Below are positions 41,285 through 51,334 of a stretch of DNA of 64,000 nt, in pieces. The notes beneath the pieces were generated by a model, which had not been told where the DNA came from, made no database searches, and saw nothing but the letters and a program-made list of their open reading frames with translations. The DNA lies in the NCBI RefSeq assembly GCF_022747945.1, contig NZ_JALDST010000001.1, positions 1,612,001 through 1,676,000 on the forward strand. The letters run 5' to 3'. This stretch comes from Micromonospora sp. R77 (lineage in GTDB: Bacteria; Actinomycetota; Actinomycetes; Mycobacteriales; Micromonosporaceae). The stretch's first letter is position 1. Every line of letters begins with the position of its first letter. A program made the position numbers and the translations under genes.

Positions 41285-44200
41285 TCACTCCGCCGGCGGC
41301 AACGGGGATTGACGACTCCGGGGCAGGCGCAGCACCTCGAACTGGTCCGTACCGTCGACCAGGGCCGCGGAGGGCCGGGCCGGCGGCTCCGCGACCGGAC
41401 CGTCCGCCGCGGCCGCCGCGGGCCGATCGGCCGGTGCGGCCGGCGCGGCGGATGCCGTGGGTACGGCCACCGGCGTCGACGGCGGCGTGGTCGCACCGGT
41501 ACGCCGGGCCCGCCGCTGTCGCAGCGACTCCTTCGTACGTTCCACCATCGTGTAGAGCGTCGGCACCAGGATCAGCGTCAGCAGCGTCGAGCTGAGCAGG
41601 CCGCCGATCACCACCACGGCCAGCGGCTGCGAGATGAAGCCGCCCTCGCCGGTGAGGCCGAACGCCATCGGCAGCAACGCGAAGATCGTCGCCACCGCGG
41701 TCATCAGGATCGGCCGCAGCCGACGCCGGCCGCCCTCGACCACCGCCTCGGTGACGCCCATCCCCTGCGCCCGGTACTGGTTGATCAGGTCGAGCAGCAC
41801 GATCGCGTTGGTGACCACGATGCCGACCAGCATCAGCACGCCGATCAGCGCCGGGACGCCGAGCGGCGTGCCGGTGGCCAGCAGCAGCCCGATCGCACCG
41901 GTCGCCGCGAACGGGATGGAGATCAGCAGGATCAGCGCCTGGCTCAGGCTGCGGAACGTACCCACCATGATCAGGAAGACGATCGCGATCGCGGCCAGCA
42001 CCGCCAGCCCCAGGTCGGCGAAGGCGTCCTTCTGGTCGGCGCTCACCCCGCCCACCGTGAACGTCGCCCCCGGCACGTCCAGGTCGTCGAGGCGCTTCTG
42101 CAGCTCGGCGGTGGTGGCACCGAGGTTCGAGCCGGTGGCCGTACCGGTGACGGAGACGCTGCGCTCGCCGTCGATCCGGGTCACCTGCTGCGGCCCGTCG
42201 ACCTGGGCGACGTCGGCGATGTCGTCCAGCTTGACCGGGCCCACCGGCAGGGCGCGCAGCTCCGCCACGGTCAGCGGCGGCCGGCCACCCCCACGCAGCA
42301 CCACGTTCTGCACCGTGCCGTCCAGGGCGACCTGCCCGAGCGGCGCACCCCGGTACGCCTGCGCGACGATCTGCCCCACGGCCGCCTCGCTCAGCCCCAC
42401 CCGGGCCGCGGCGACCCGGTCGACGGTGACGTCGACCCGGGGCACCCGGTCGGCCAGCGTGGTGGCGACGTCCTCGACGTCCGGCGTACCGGCCATCGCG
42501 TCGCGGGCGGCCTCGGTGGCGCGGGTCAGCGTCTCCGGGTCGGCGGCCTGCACGACCACCTCGAGCTGGTTGGCCGACGCCCCGCCCTGCCCCGCGCCGA
42601 AGCTCAGCTCGCCGACCTCCGGGCCGAGCGCGTCGAACTCCGTACGCAGCTTCCGCTTCACCGCGGCGGCGTCGCTGTCCTCGTCGAGGGCCACGTTGAA
42701 GGTGGCGGTGTTGTTGCCGCCGCCACCCGCCCACGGCTGGTCGCTGCCGCCCGCGCTCACCTGGTACGTCCGCACGCCGTCGGTCCGCCCGAGCACCTGC
42801 TCGACCTTCGCGGCGGCCTGGTCTGTGCCGGCCAGGCCGGTCCCGGCGGGCAGCTCCTGGCGGATGGTCAGGGTGTCCTGACCGGAGTCGTCCAGGAAGT
42901 TGGTCTCCAGCTTCTGCGCCAGCCCGAAGGTGCCGAACAGCACGAGCAGCCCCAGCCCGACGGTGATCCAGCGGGTCTTCCGGGACCCGGTGGCGAACCC
43001 GATCGCCGGCAGGTACGCCCGCTGCAACGGGCTGCGCAGCTCCTTCTCGGCGGCCCGGCGGGCGACGTCGTCGCCGGCACCGGCCCGGCGCGGCCTCAGG
43101 AACCAGTACGCGAGCACCGGGATGACGGTCAGCGAGACCAGCAGCGAGGCGAGCAGGGCCACCGTGACGGTGATCGCGAACGGCGCGAAGAGCTGGCCGA
43201 CGAAGCCGCCGACCAGCGCGATCGGCGCGAAGACGGCCACCGTGGTCAGGGTCGAGGCGGTCACCGCGCCGGCCACCTCACGGACGGCGGTGAGGATGGC
43301 GTCCCGCTTCGGCTCGCCGTACTCCAGGTGCCGTTTGATGTTCTCCAGCACCACGATGGAATCGTCGACCACCCGGCCGACGGCGATGGTCAGCGCGCCG
43401 AGGGTGAGCAGGTTGAGCGAGTAGTCACCGGCCCAGAGCGCGATCAGCGCGACCAGCACCGACAGCGGGATGGAGACCGCGGTGACCAGCGTGGAGCGGA
43501 CGCTGAGCAGGAAGACCAGGATCACCACGACGGCCATCAGCAGGCCGAGCAGGCCCTCGGTGGTCAGGCTCTCGATGGACCGCTCGACGAACGGGGCCTG
43601 GTCGAACACGACGGTCAGCTCCGCGCCGGAGGCGGCCTTCAGGTCGTCCAGCCGGTCGCGGATCTCGTGCGAGATCTGCACGGCGTTGCCGTCCGGGGTC
43701 GCGGTGACCGCGATGCCGAGGCTGGGCTTGCCGTTGGTGCGGGTGAGCGCGGTGGCCGGGGCCAGTTCCTGCTTCACCTCGGCCACGTCGCCGAGGCGCA
43801 GCGGGGCCGCCGGGGCGGTGCTGACGACGATGCCGCGCAGGTCGTCCACGGTGCGGATCGGGGTGCCCACCTGCACCGGCAGCGAGCGGCTGCCGTCGGC
43901 GACCGCGCCGGCCGGGAGCGCCACGCCGTTGGTCTTGAGCGCCTGGGCCAGCGCGGTGGGCGCGAGCCGGGCGGCGGCGAGCTTCGCCGGGTCGGGGGTG
44001 ACCACCACGACCTGGTCGCGGGTGCCGGTCACGTCGACCGTCCGGACCCCGTCCAGTCCCTCCAGCTCGGGTACGACGGTCCGGCGCAGCTTCTCCGCCA
44101 GTGCGCGCTCGTCGTCCCCGCCGGTCGCGGCGACCACCACGGCGGGCAGGTCGTCGGTGCTGCCGGCCAGGACCTGCGGGTCGACCCCCTCGGGCAGCTG

Positions 44201-44554
44201 CGCGTCGATCCGGTTCAGCGCGGTCTGCATCTTGTTGACCACGTCGTCCAGGTCGGTGCCGAACTCGTACTGGACGGTGACCGTGGTGGAGCCCTCACGG
44301 GAGGTCGAGGTGACCTTCTCCAGGCCGGGGATGCCCTGGAGGCTGTTCTCGATCGGCTCGGTGACCTGCGACTCGACGATCTCCGGCGCGGCACCCGGGT
44401 AGCCGGCCACGATGAAGGCGGCGGGGAACTCCAGCGACGGCAGGAGCTGCTGCTTCAGCGACGGTACGGCGTACACGCCGAACGCCGTGACCACCAGCGC
44501 GATGAGGGCGACCAGCCCTCGGTTGAGGAGGCTGAACCTGGCGAGCAGCGACAT
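41285..44554 (-). CDS. RND efflux permease, AcrB/HAE type
   Basis: Large RND transporter of 1089 aa with two six-helix halves and two periplasm-like loops. The N-terminus LARFSLLNRGLVALIALVVTAFGVYAV is the first helix; the proton-relay aspartates lie in VGRVVDDSIVVLENIKRHLE, as in AcrB. No membrane-fusion or outer-membrane partner gene is nearby, expected for an actinomycete. The C-terminal 60 residues are Ala/Pro-rich and cytoplasmic. Substrates are unknown. It lies with the deacetylase and MFS genes in the block that splits thrC from thrB. Confidence 0.88.
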   Translation of the reverse strand: MSLLARFSLLNRGLVALIALVVTAFGVYAVPSLKQQLLPSLEFPAAFIVAGYPGAAPEIVESQVTEPIENSLQGIPGLEKVTSTSREGSTTVTVQYEFGTDLDDVVNKMQTALNRIDAQLPEGVDPQVLAGSTDDLPAVVVAATGGDDERALAEKLRRTVVPELEGLDGVRTVDVTGTRDQVVVVTPDPAKLAAARLAPTALAQALKTNGVALPAGAVADGSRSLPVQVGTPIRTVDDLRGIVVSTAPAAPLRLGDVAEVKQELAPATALTRTNGKPSLGIAVTATPDGNAVQISHEIRDRLDDLKAASGAELTVVFDQAPFVERSIESLTTEGLLGLLMAVVVILVFLLSVRSTLVTAVSIPLSVLVALIALWAGDYSLNLLTLGALTIAVGRVVDDSIVVLENIKRHLEYGEPKRDAILTAVREVAGAVTASTLTTVAVFAPIALVGGFVGQLFAPFAITVTVALLASLLVSLTVIPVLAYWFLRPRRAGAGDDVARRAAEKELRSPLQRAYLPAIGFATGSRKTRWITVGLGLLVLFGTFGLAQKLETNFLDDSGQDTLTIRQELPAGTGLAGTDQAAAKVEQVLGRTDGVRTYQVSAGGSDQPWAGGGGNNTATFNVALDEDSDAAAVKRKLRTEFDALGPEVGELSFGAGQGGASANQLEVVVQAADPETLTRATEAARDAMAGTPDVEDVATTLADRVPRVDVTVDRVAAARVGLSEAAVGQIVAQAYRGAPLGQVALDGTVQNVVLRGGGRPPLTVAELRALPVGPVKLDDIADVAQVDGPQQVTRIDGERSVSVTGTATGSNLGATTAELQKRLDDLDVPGATFTVGGVSADQKDAFADLGLAVLAAIAIVFLIMVGTFRSLSQALILLISIPFAATGAIGLLLATGTPLGVPALIGVLMLVGIVVTNAIVLLDLINQYRAQGMGVTEAVVEGGRRRLRPILMTAVATIFALLPMAFGLTGEGGFISQPLAVVVIGGLLSSTLLTLILVPTLYTMVERTKESLRQRRARRTGATTPPSTPVAVPTASAAPAAPADRPAAAAADGPVAEPPARPSAALVDGTDQFEVLRLPRSRQSPLPPAE

Positions 44555-44670
44555 CGGCGTGACTCACTCCTGAGGGAAAGGGTCTACGGGGTATGCAAAG
44601 CATGCCGGACCCGATCTTCCCCACTCCCGCCCACCCCCGCTGCCCCATCCGGCCCCACCACCCGCGCACT

Positions 44671-44802
44671 CCCCACCCCACCCCACCCCGGTCCACGCGT
44701 CGATCATGGAGTTAGCGGTCGGGAAAGCGCATGCCGACCCAGCCAACCCCATGATCACCGCGCCGGACGGGAGGCGACGCGGGTGGGGTGGGGTGGGGTG
44801 GG
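44671..44802. repeat. Composite inverted repeat: CCCCA/TGGGG tracts around a GATCATGG palindrome (family A)
   Basis: Outer arms are four-unit CCCCA runs (44671-44689) and TGGGG runs (44781-44802). Inside them lie gatcatggagttagc (44702) and its imperfect complement ending ccccatgatc (44756). The outer tracts can form G-quadruplexes on opposite strands. It separates the thrC stop from the RND start. Confidence 0.6.
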
Positions 44803-44819
44803 AGGCTCGGGGGGTCGGG

Positions 44820-45869
44820 TTAGGCGAGGTCTAGGGAGCGGGCGGCGGCCAAGGGGTCGTTGGCGATGGTGACCGGGGCGGGGGCGGTGGAGATGGCCCA
44901 CTCCGGGTCCTTGAGGCCGTGGCCGGTGACCGTGCAGACCACCGTCGAGCCGGCGGGGACCCGGCCGGCGGCGGCCTGCTGGAGCAGCCCGGCCACGCTG
45001 GCCGCGCTGCCCAGCTCGACGAAGACGCCGACCTCGCGGGCCAGCAGCCGGTACGCCGACAGGATCTCCCGGTCGGTGACCGCGGCGATCAGGCCCTGCG
45101 AGGCGTCCCGGGCGTCGACGGCCTTGGTCCAGCTCGCCGGATTGCCGATCCGGATCGCGGTGGCGATGGTGGACGGCTCGTGCACCACCTGGCCGGTGAC
45201 GATCGGCGCGGCCCCGGCGGCCTGGAAGCCGTACATCTTCGGGGCCTTCGTGGCGTTGCCCTCGTGCAGGTCCTCCGAGTAGCCCATCCAGTAGGCGGAG
45301 ACGTTGCCGGCGTTGCCGACCGGCAGGCAGTGGATGTCCGGCGCGTCACCGAGCGCCTCGACGATCTCGAAGGCGGCGGTCTTCTGCCCGTGCAGCCGGT
45401 CGATGTTGACCGAGTTGACCAGGGCCACCGGGTAGTCCTGGGCGAGCTTGCCGGCCAGCCCCAGGCAGTCGTCGAAGTTCCCCTGGACCTGGAGCAGCTT
45501 GGCGCCGTGCACCAGCGCCTGGGCCAGCTTGCCCAGCGCGATCTTGCCCTGCGGCACCAGCACCGCGCAGGTGATCCCGGCCCGGGCCGCGTACGCCGCG
45601 GCGGAGGCGCTGGTGTTGCCGGTGGAGGCGCAGATGATCGCCTTGTTGCCCGCCTCGACCGCCTTGGAGACGGCGACGGTCATCCCCCGGTCCTTGAACG
45701 AGCCGGTCGGGTTGGCGCCCTCGACCTTCAGGTAGACGTCGCAGCCGAGCCGGGCGGAGAGCACCGGGGCCGGCAGCAGCGGGGTGTTCCCCTCGTGCAG
45801 GGTGACGACGGGAGTGGCGGCGGTGACCGGCAGCCGGTCCCGGTACGTCTCGATCAGGCCCCGCCACAT
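44820..45869 (-). CDS. thrC: Threonine synthase
   Basis: PLP enzyme of 349 aa turning phosphohomoserine into threonine. The PLP lysine lies in [11 protein letters not shown], the phosphate-binding loop in [16 protein letters not shown], and VTGHGLKDP near the end is typical of the short actinobacterial ThrC. AGGAGAGCGAC precedes the ATG at 45869. It follows hom by 105 bp; thrB is displaced by 7 kb. Confidence 0.95.
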   Translation of the reverse strand: MWRGLIETYRDRLPVTAATPVVTLHEGNTPLLPAPVLSARLGCDVYLKVEGANPTGSFKDRGMTVAVSKAVEAGNKAIICASTGNTSASAAAYAARAGITCAVLVPQGKIALGKLAQALVHGAKLLQVQGNFDDCLGLAGKLAQDYPVALVNSVNIDRLHGQKTAAFEIVEALGDAPDIHCLPVGNAGNVSAYWMGYSEDLHEGNATKAPKMYGFQAAGAAPIVTGQVVHEPSTIATAIRIGNPASWTKAVDARDASQGLIAAVTDREILSAYRLLAREVGVFVELGSAASVAGLLQQAAAGRVPAGSTVVCTVTGHGLKDPEWAISTAPAPVTIANDPLAAARSLDLA

Positions 45870-45974
45870 GTCGCTCTCCTCGCCTCTTGCGGCTGTGTCG
45901 TCCACCAAGCGTGGACCAGCCTTCCGCACCGCCCACCGGCACACCTGTGGATAACCATCAGGCGGGACGGAAGG

Positions 45975-47300
45975 CTACGCCCCGCCCTCGACCCGCAGCA
46001 CGCTCGCCACCGAGCGGACGATGTCCAGGCCACGCAGCTCACGTACGGTGGCCGCGAGCGCGGCGTCCGGTGCCACGTGGGTGACGATGACCAGATCGGC
46101 GTCGTCGCCCCGACCGGCCGGCCCGCCGCCCGCGGGGCCCTGCCGCACGGTGGCGATCGATACGTCGTGCCGGGCGAAGACGCCCGCCACGGCGGCCAGC
46201 ACACCCGGCCGGTCGGCCACGTCGAGGCTGATGTGGTAGCGGGTCAGCGCCTCGCCCATCGGCCGCACCGCCAGGTCGGCGTACGCGGACTCGCTGGCCG
46301 CGTGCACGCCCGCGAGCCGGTTGCGGGCCACCGCCACCACGTCGCCGAGGACGGCGCTGGCGGTCGGTGCGCCGCCCGCGCCCCGGCCGTAGAACATCAA
46401 CTCACCGGCCGCCTCCGCCTCGACGAAGACGGCGTTGAACGCGTCGCCGACACTGGCCAGGGGGTGGCCGAGCGGGATCATCGCCGGGTGCACCCGGACG
46501 CTGACCGTCTCGCCGCCCTGACCGTCGGTGCCCCGGGCGGCGATGCAGAGCAGCTTGATGGTGCAGCCCATCGCCTTGGCGCTGGCCACGTCGGCGGCGG
46601 TCACCTCGGTGATGCCCTCGCGGTGCACGTCGGCGGCGGTCACCCGGGTGTGGAAGGCCAGCGAGGCGAGGATGGCGGCCTTCGCGGCGGCGTCGAAGCC
46701 CTCCACGTCGGCGGTCGGGTCCGCCTCGGCGTACCCCAGCTCGGTGGCCTCCTCCAGCGCCTCGGCGAAGCCGGCGCCGGTGGCGTCCATCGCGGAGAGG
46801 ATGAAGTTGGTGGTGCCGTTCACGATGCCGGTGACCCGGTTGATCCGGTCCCCGTGCAGCGACTCGCGCAGCGGGCGCAGCAGCGGGATCGCCCCGGCGA
46901 CGCTGGCCTCGTAGTAGAGATCGGCGCTGCCCTCGGCGGCCGCGTCGTGCAGCGAAGCGCCGTCCTCGGCGAGCAGCGCCTTGTTCGCGGTGACCACGCT
47001 CTTGCCGGCGCGCAGCGCCTCCACCAGCCAGGTGCGGGCCGGCTCGATGCCGCCGACCATCTCCACCACGACGTCCACGTCGTCCCGCTTGATCAGCCCG
47101 AGCGGGTCGGTGGTGAACAGGGCCGGGTCCACCGGCAGGTCGCCCCGGTCCCGGCCGACCCGACGGACGGCGATCCCGGCGATCTCCAGCGGGGCGCCGA
47201 TGCGGGCGGCGAGATCGGCCGACTGCTCGTGCAGCAGGCGTACCACGTCGCTGCCGACCGTGCCGCAGCCGAGCAACGCCAAGCGGACAGGTGAGGTCAT
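45975..47300 (-). CDS. hom: Homoserine dehydrogenase
   Basis: NAD(P)-dependent reduction of aspartate semialdehyde to homoserine; 441 aa. The Rossmann motif is LLGCGTVGSDV; the catalytic domain has VNGTTNFILSAM and EGFDAAAKAAILASLAF. The C-terminal ACT domain (from about 355, HISLDVADRPGVLAAVAGVF) predicts threonine feedback inhibition. The ATG overlaps the lysA stop (ATGA), so the two branch-point enzymes are coupled. Confidence 0.96.
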   Translation of the reverse strand: MTSPVRLALLGCGTVGSDVVRLLHEQSADLAARIGAPLEIAGIAVRRVGRDRGDLPVDPALFTTDPLGLIKRDDVDVVVEMVGGIEPARTWLVEALRAGKSVVTANKALLAEDGASLHDAAAEGSADLYYEASVAGAIPLLRPLRESLHGDRINRVTGIVNGTTNFILSAMDATGAGFAEALEEATELGYAEADPTADVEGFDAAAKAAILASLAFHTRVTAADVHREGITEVTAADVASAKAMGCTIKLLCIAARGTDGQGGETVSVRVHPAMIPLGHPLASVGDAFNAVFVEAEAAGELMFYGRGAGGAPTASAVLGDVVAVARNRLAGVHAASESAYADLAVRPMGEALTRYHISLDVADRPGVLAAVAGVFARHDVSIATVRQGPAGGGPAGRGDDADLVIVTHVAPDAALAATVRELRGLDIVRSVASVLRVEGGA

Positions 47301-48679
47301 CCGACATCCAATGCGAGCAGGTCTTCTTCGGTTTCCCGCCGGACGATCAGACGCGCCCGACCGTCGCGGACGGCGACGACCGGGGGCCGCGGGACATGGT
47401 TGTAGTTGCTGGCCATGCTCCGGCAGTACGCCCCGGTGCCGGGCACCGCGACAAGATCTCCGGGCTGCACGTCGGCGGGCAGGAATTCATCCTTCACCAC
47501 GATGTCCCCGGACTCACAGTGCTTTCCCACCACGCGGGCGAGCAGCGGCTCGGCCGCCGAGGCCCGGCTGGCCACCGTCGCCGAGTACGACGCGTCGTAG
47601 AGCGCGGTCCGGATGTTGTCGCTCATCCCGCCGTCGACGCTCACGTACGTCCGCAGCCCGTCGAGGTCCTTCACCGTGCCGACCTCGTAGAGGGTGAACA
47701 CGGCCGGCCCGACGATGGCCCGACCCGGCTCGATCGACAGGTGCGGTACGGCCAGCTGCTCGGCCGCGCACTCGCCGTCGACGATCTTGCGGAGCCGCTT
47801 GGCCAGCTCGTGCGGCGTGGCCGGGTCGTCCTGCGTGGTGTACGCGATGCCGAAGCCGCCGCCCAGGTCCAGCTCGGGCAGCTCCACCCCGCGCGCGTCG
47901 CGGATCTGCGCCTGGAGGGCCAGCACCCGGCGGGCGGAGACCTCGAAGCCGCTGGTGTCGAAGATCTGCGACCCGATGTGCGAGTGCAGCCCGCGCAGCT
48001 CCAGCACGCCGGAGTCGATGACCTTGAAGGCCGCCGCGGCGGCCGCCCCACCGGCGAGCGAGAAGCCGAACTTCTGGTCCTCGTGGGCGGTGGCGATGAA
48101 CTCGTGGGTGTGCGCCTCCACGCCGACGGTGACCCGGATCAGCACCCGGGGGCGGACGCCGCGCTCGCGGGCCAGCGCGGTGAGCCGGTCGATCTCGGTG
48201 AACGAGTCGAGGATGATCCGGCCCACCCCGGCGTCCAGCGCCCGGCCCAGCTCGGCCACGGACTTGTTGTTGCCGTGGAAGCCGATCCGCTCCGCCGGCA
48301 TCCCCGCCGACAGCGCGGTGGCCAGCTCGCCACCGGTGCAGACGTCGAGGAACATGCCCTCCTCGGCGATCATCCGGACCACCGCGCGGCAGAGGAACGC
48401 CTTGCCCGCGTAGTAGACGTCGGCGTCCGGGAAGGCGGCCCGGAAGTCGCGGCAGCGCGACCGCAGGTCGTCCTCGTCCAGGACGTACACCGGGGTGCCG
48501 TACTCGGCGGCGAGGTCGCGGACGTCGAGCCCCGCGACGGTGAGCGCGCCGTCGGCGCCCCGGGTGACGTGCTGCGGCCAGAGCTGCGGCACCAGGGCGT
48601 TGACGTCGCCCGGGGGCCGCAGCCACGGCGGCCGGCTGCCGATGTCACCGTGCAGCGCCCCGGCTTCATGCGCACGCAT
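47297..48679 (-). CDS. lysA: Diaminopimelate decarboxylase
   Basis: Last step of lysine synthesis, PLP alanine-racemase-like fold, 460 aa. The PLP lysine is in VYYAGKAFLCRAV; the glycine-rich loop is GGGFGIAYTTQDDP and the C-terminal domain has GKHCESGDIV with the catalytic cysteine. The ATG at 48679 follows GGAGGTAGCTG. It lies 62 bp after argS and overlaps hom. Confidence 0.95.
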   Translation of the reverse strand: MRAHEAGALHGDIGSRPPWLRPPGDVNALVPQLWPQHVTRGADGALTVAGLDVRDLAAEYGTPVYVLDEDDLRSRCRDFRAAFPDADVYYAGKAFLCRAVVRMIAEEGMFLDVCTGGELATALSAGMPAERIGFHGNNKSVAELGRALDAGVGRIILDSFTEIDRLTALARERGVRPRVLIRVTVGVEAHTHEFIATAHEDQKFGFSLAGGAAAAAAFKVIDSGVLELRGLHSHIGSQIFDTSGFEVSARRVLALQAQIRDARGVELPELDLGGGFGIAYTTQDDPATPHELAKRLRKIVDGECAAEQLAVPHLSIEPGRAIVGPAVFTLYEVGTVKDLDGLRTYVSVDGGMSDNIRTALYDASYSATVASRASAAEPLLARVVGKHCESGDIVVKDEFLPADVQPGDLVAVPGTGAYCRSMASNYNHVPRPPVVAVRDGRARLIVRRETEEDLLALDVG

Positions 48680-48741
48680 CAGCTACCTCCGCTTCGCGAC
48701 TGCGGGGCTCGCAAGCTCACTCCTCGCGCTCGCACGAACGG

Positions 48742-50406
48742 TCACATCCTCTCGGGGGCGGAGACGCCCAGCAGGCGCAGCCCGTTGGCGATGACCACCC
48801 GGGTGGCGTCGTTCAGCCAGAGCCGGGCCCGGTGCAGGTCGGTGACCTCCTCGTCGCCGCGCGGCAGGATCCGGCAGTTGTCGTAGAACCGGTGGTAGGC
48901 CCCGGCCAGCCGCTCCAGGTAGCGGGCGACCTGGTGCGGCCCGCGCAGCTCCGCCGCCGTGGCGACCACGGCCGGGAACTCGGCGAGCGCCTTGAGCAGC
49001 TCGTTCTCCTTCTCGTGGGAGAGCAGCTCGGCGTGGAAGTCGGCGGCGTCCCCCCGGGTCAGCCCCACCTCGGCGGCGTTGCGCCCGACGCTGGCGGTCC
49101 GGGCCGCGACGTACTGGACGTAGTAGACGGGGTTGTCGCGGGTGGCCCGGGTCCACAGCTCCACGTCGATGTCGATCGGCGAGTCGCTGGAGTAGCGGGC
49201 CAGCGCGTAGCGGGAGGCGTCCACCCCGATCGCGTCGACCAGGTCCTCCAGGGTGACCACGGTGCCGGCCCGCTTGCTCATCCGGACCGGGGCGCCGTCG
49301 CGGACCAGGTTGACCAGCTGGCCGATGAGGATTTCCAGGTTGCGCTCCGGGTCGTCGCCGAAGCACGCCGCCATCGCCTTCATCCGGCCGATGTAGCCGT
49401 GGTGGTCGGCGCCCAGCATGATCACGACCCGGTCGAAGCCGCGCTCGCGCTTGTCGAGGTAGTAGGCGCAGTCGGCGGCGAAGTAGGTCCATTCGCCGTT
49501 GGACTTGCGCAGCACCCGGTCCTTGTCGTCGCCGAAGTCGGTGGTGCGCAGCCAGGTCGCCCCGTCGGACTCGAAGACGTGCCCCTGCTCGCGGAGCCGG
49601 GCGAGGGCCTGGTCCAGCTCGCCCCGGTCGTGCAGGTCCTTCTCGTTGAAGTAGGTGTCGAACTCGACGCCGAAGTCGCGCAGCGAGGACTTGATCTCGG
49701 TGAACATCAGCTGCACGCCCTCGACCCGGAACACCTCCTGGGCGGCGTCGTCGCCGAGCTCCAGCACGTCCGGCCGGCGGTTGCGCACCTCGGTGGCGAT
49801 CTCGGCGATGTACGCCCCGCCGTAGCCGTCCTCGGGGGCCGGCTCACCCTTCGCGGCGGCGAGCAGGGACCGGGCGAAGCGGTCGATCTGCGAGCCGGCG
49901 TCGTTGAAGTAGTACTCGGTCCCCACGTCGGCGCCGGTGGCGCGGAGCAGCCGGCTGAGCGCGTCGCCGACGGCCGCCCAGCGGACCCCGCCGATGTGCA
50001 CCGGCCCGGTCGGGTTCGCCGAGACGAACTCCAGGTTGATCTTCTGGCCGGCGAGGGTGTCGCTGCGGCCGTACTCCGGGCCGGCCTCCACGATCACCTT
50101 GGCGAGCTGCCCGGCGGCGGCCGCGTCGAGCCGGATGTTGAGGAAGCCCGGGCCGGCGATCTCCACCGACTTGATCCCCGGCGCCCGGCCGAGCTGCTCG
50201 GCCAGCGCGGTGGCCAGCTCCCGCGGCGGGACGCCCACCTTCTTGCTGAGCTGGAGCGCCAGCGTCGAGGCGTAGTCGCCGTGCTCGGGGTTGCGGGGCC
50301 GCTCGACGACCGTCTGCGCGGGCAGCGCGGAGCTGTCCAGCCCCCGGTCGGTGAAGACGGCGTGGGCTGCGGAGAGGACGACCTCGGCGAGTTCTGCGGG
50401 AGTCAC
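48742..50406 (-). CDS. argS: Arginyl-tRNA synthetase
   Basis: Class I synthetase of 554 aa charging tRNA-Arg. The HIGH-like motif is [18 protein letters not shown], the KMSKS-like motif is [11 protein letters not shown], and both the N-terminal Add1 domain and the C-terminal anticodon-binding helices are present. The GTG at 50406 lies 6 nt after a TAACAT box and lacks a ribosome site, so the mRNA is probably leaderless. Divergent from the DUF3105 gene. Confidence 0.95.
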   Translation of the reverse strand: MTPAELAEVVLSAAHAVFTDRGLDSSALPAQTVVERPRNPEHGDYASTLALQLSKKVGVPPRELATALAEQLGRAPGIKSVEIAGPGFLNIRLDAAAAGQLAKVIVEAGPEYGRSDTLAGQKINLEFVSANPTGPVHIGGVRWAAVGDALSRLLRATGADVGTEYYFNDAGSQIDRFARSLLAAAKGEPAPEDGYGGAYIAEIATEVRNRRPDVLELGDDAAQEVFRVEGVQLMFTEIKSSLRDFGVEFDTYFNEKDLHDRGELDQALARLREQGHVFESDGATWLRTTDFGDDKDRVLRKSNGEWTYFAADCAYYLDKRERGFDRVVIMLGADHHGYIGRMKAMAACFGDDPERNLEILIGQLVNLVRDGAPVRMSKRAGTVVTLEDLVDAIGVDASRYALARYSSDSPIDIDVELWTRATRDNPVYYVQYVAARTASVGRNAAEVGLTRGDAADFHAELLSHEKENELLKALAEFPAVVATAAELRGPHQVARYLERLAGAYHRFYDNCRILPRGDEEVTDLHRARLWLNDATRVVIANGLRLLGVSAPERM

Positions 50407-50412
50407 CGAACC

Positions 50413-50432
50413 ATGTTATCGGGGGTAGACTC
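50413..50432. promoter_or_regulatory. Divergent -10 boxes of argS and the DUF3105 gene
   Basis: TAACAT on the minus strand (50413-50418) is 6 nt before the argS GTG. TAGACT on the plus strand (about 50426-50431) is placed to drive the DUF3105 gene with a leader of about 70 nt. Confidence 0.35.
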
Positions 50433-50505
50433 GGGCACCGCGGCGGCGACCCAGCATGTGAACAGGCCCGCCGGCTCCCCTGACCGACCGACCTGACGAG
50501 GCCCG

Positions 50506-51324
50506 ATGAGCATCAGCACCCCGGGCGGCCCGGAACGCCGCCCGACCGTGGTCAGCACCGGCAAGAAGCCGGCCGCCGGCCGGCCCGCCGCTGCCGACAA
50601 GCCGTCCGGCGACAAGGCCGGCAAGGGCACGCCACGGCAGGCCGGGGGCGGCAAGGGCCGCAAGCCGATCACGCCGGTCAAGGTGAGCCAGGGCCGCAAC
50701 TGGGGTCCGATCGCCCTCTTCGTCGCGGTCGGTGTGCTCGCCGCCGGCATCATCGGGTACGGCGCGTACGCCGCGGTCCAGGGCTCCAAGCCGTGGGACA
50801 AGCGGGCCGACGCCATCGACGGCATCGTCGACTTCCGCAAGAAGGACAAGGACCTGGTCAAGGGCGGCAACCACCAGCCGGGCCCGATCAAGTACTCGGT
50901 GCTCCCGCCGGTCGCCGGCCCGCACAACGCCGCCTGGCAGAACTGCATGGGCGACGTCTACGACGCCCCGATCGCCAACGAGCACGCGGTGCACAGCCTG
51001 GAGCACGGCACCGTCTGGATCACCTACCGTCCGGACCTGCCGGCCGACCAGGTGGCCAAGCTGAAGGCCAAGGTGCAGGGCAAGGAGAAGCTGATGCTCA
51101 GCCCGTTCGAGGGGCTGGACAAGCCGATCTCGCTGCAGGCCTGGGGCTTCCAGCTGAAGGTCGACAACGCCGACGACGGCCGGATCGACGAGTTCATCAA
51201 GACCCTCCGGGTCAACGCCTCCATCGAGGGCCCGAACGCCAACTGCGCCCAGGGCGTCACCGCCACCGGCACCACCCCGCGTGATCTGGGCGACCAGATG
51301 GGCGACCAGCCGGTCCAGCAGTAA
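50506..51324 (+). CDS. DUF3105 membrane-anchored protein
   Basis: Protein of 272 aa with a charged, Gly/Lys-rich cytoplasmic head (1-63), one membrane helix (about 66-90, ALFVAVGVLAAGIIGYGAYAA) and an extracytoplasmic DUF3105 domain. The domain keeps the family histidines and cysteines (GPHNAAWQNCMG, NEHAVHSLEHGTVWITYRP, GPNANCAQG), which look metal- or thiol-active. It is 10 bp upstream of a DUF305 gene, a recurrent pairing in actinobacteria. The function is unknown. Confidence 0.86.
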   Translation: MSISTPGGPERRPTVVSTGKKPAAGRPAAADKPSGDKAGKGTPRQAGGGKGRKPITPVKVSQGRNWGPIALFVAVGVLAAGIIGYGAYAAVQGSKPWDKRADAIDGIVDFRKKDKDLVKGGNHQPGPIKYSVLPPVAGPHNAAWQNCMGDVYDAPIANEHAVHSLEHGTVWITYRPDLPADQVAKLKAKVQGKEKLMLSPFEGLDKPISLQAWGFQLKVDNADDGRIDEFIKTLRVNASIEGPNANCAQGVTATGTTPRDLGDQMGDQPVQQ

Positions 51325-51334
51325 GGACATCACG

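Noticed and set aside
40751..44872. A long open frame antisense to the deacetylase and RND genes
   Set aside because: Same cause: the codon bias of the real genes removes stops on the complementary strand.
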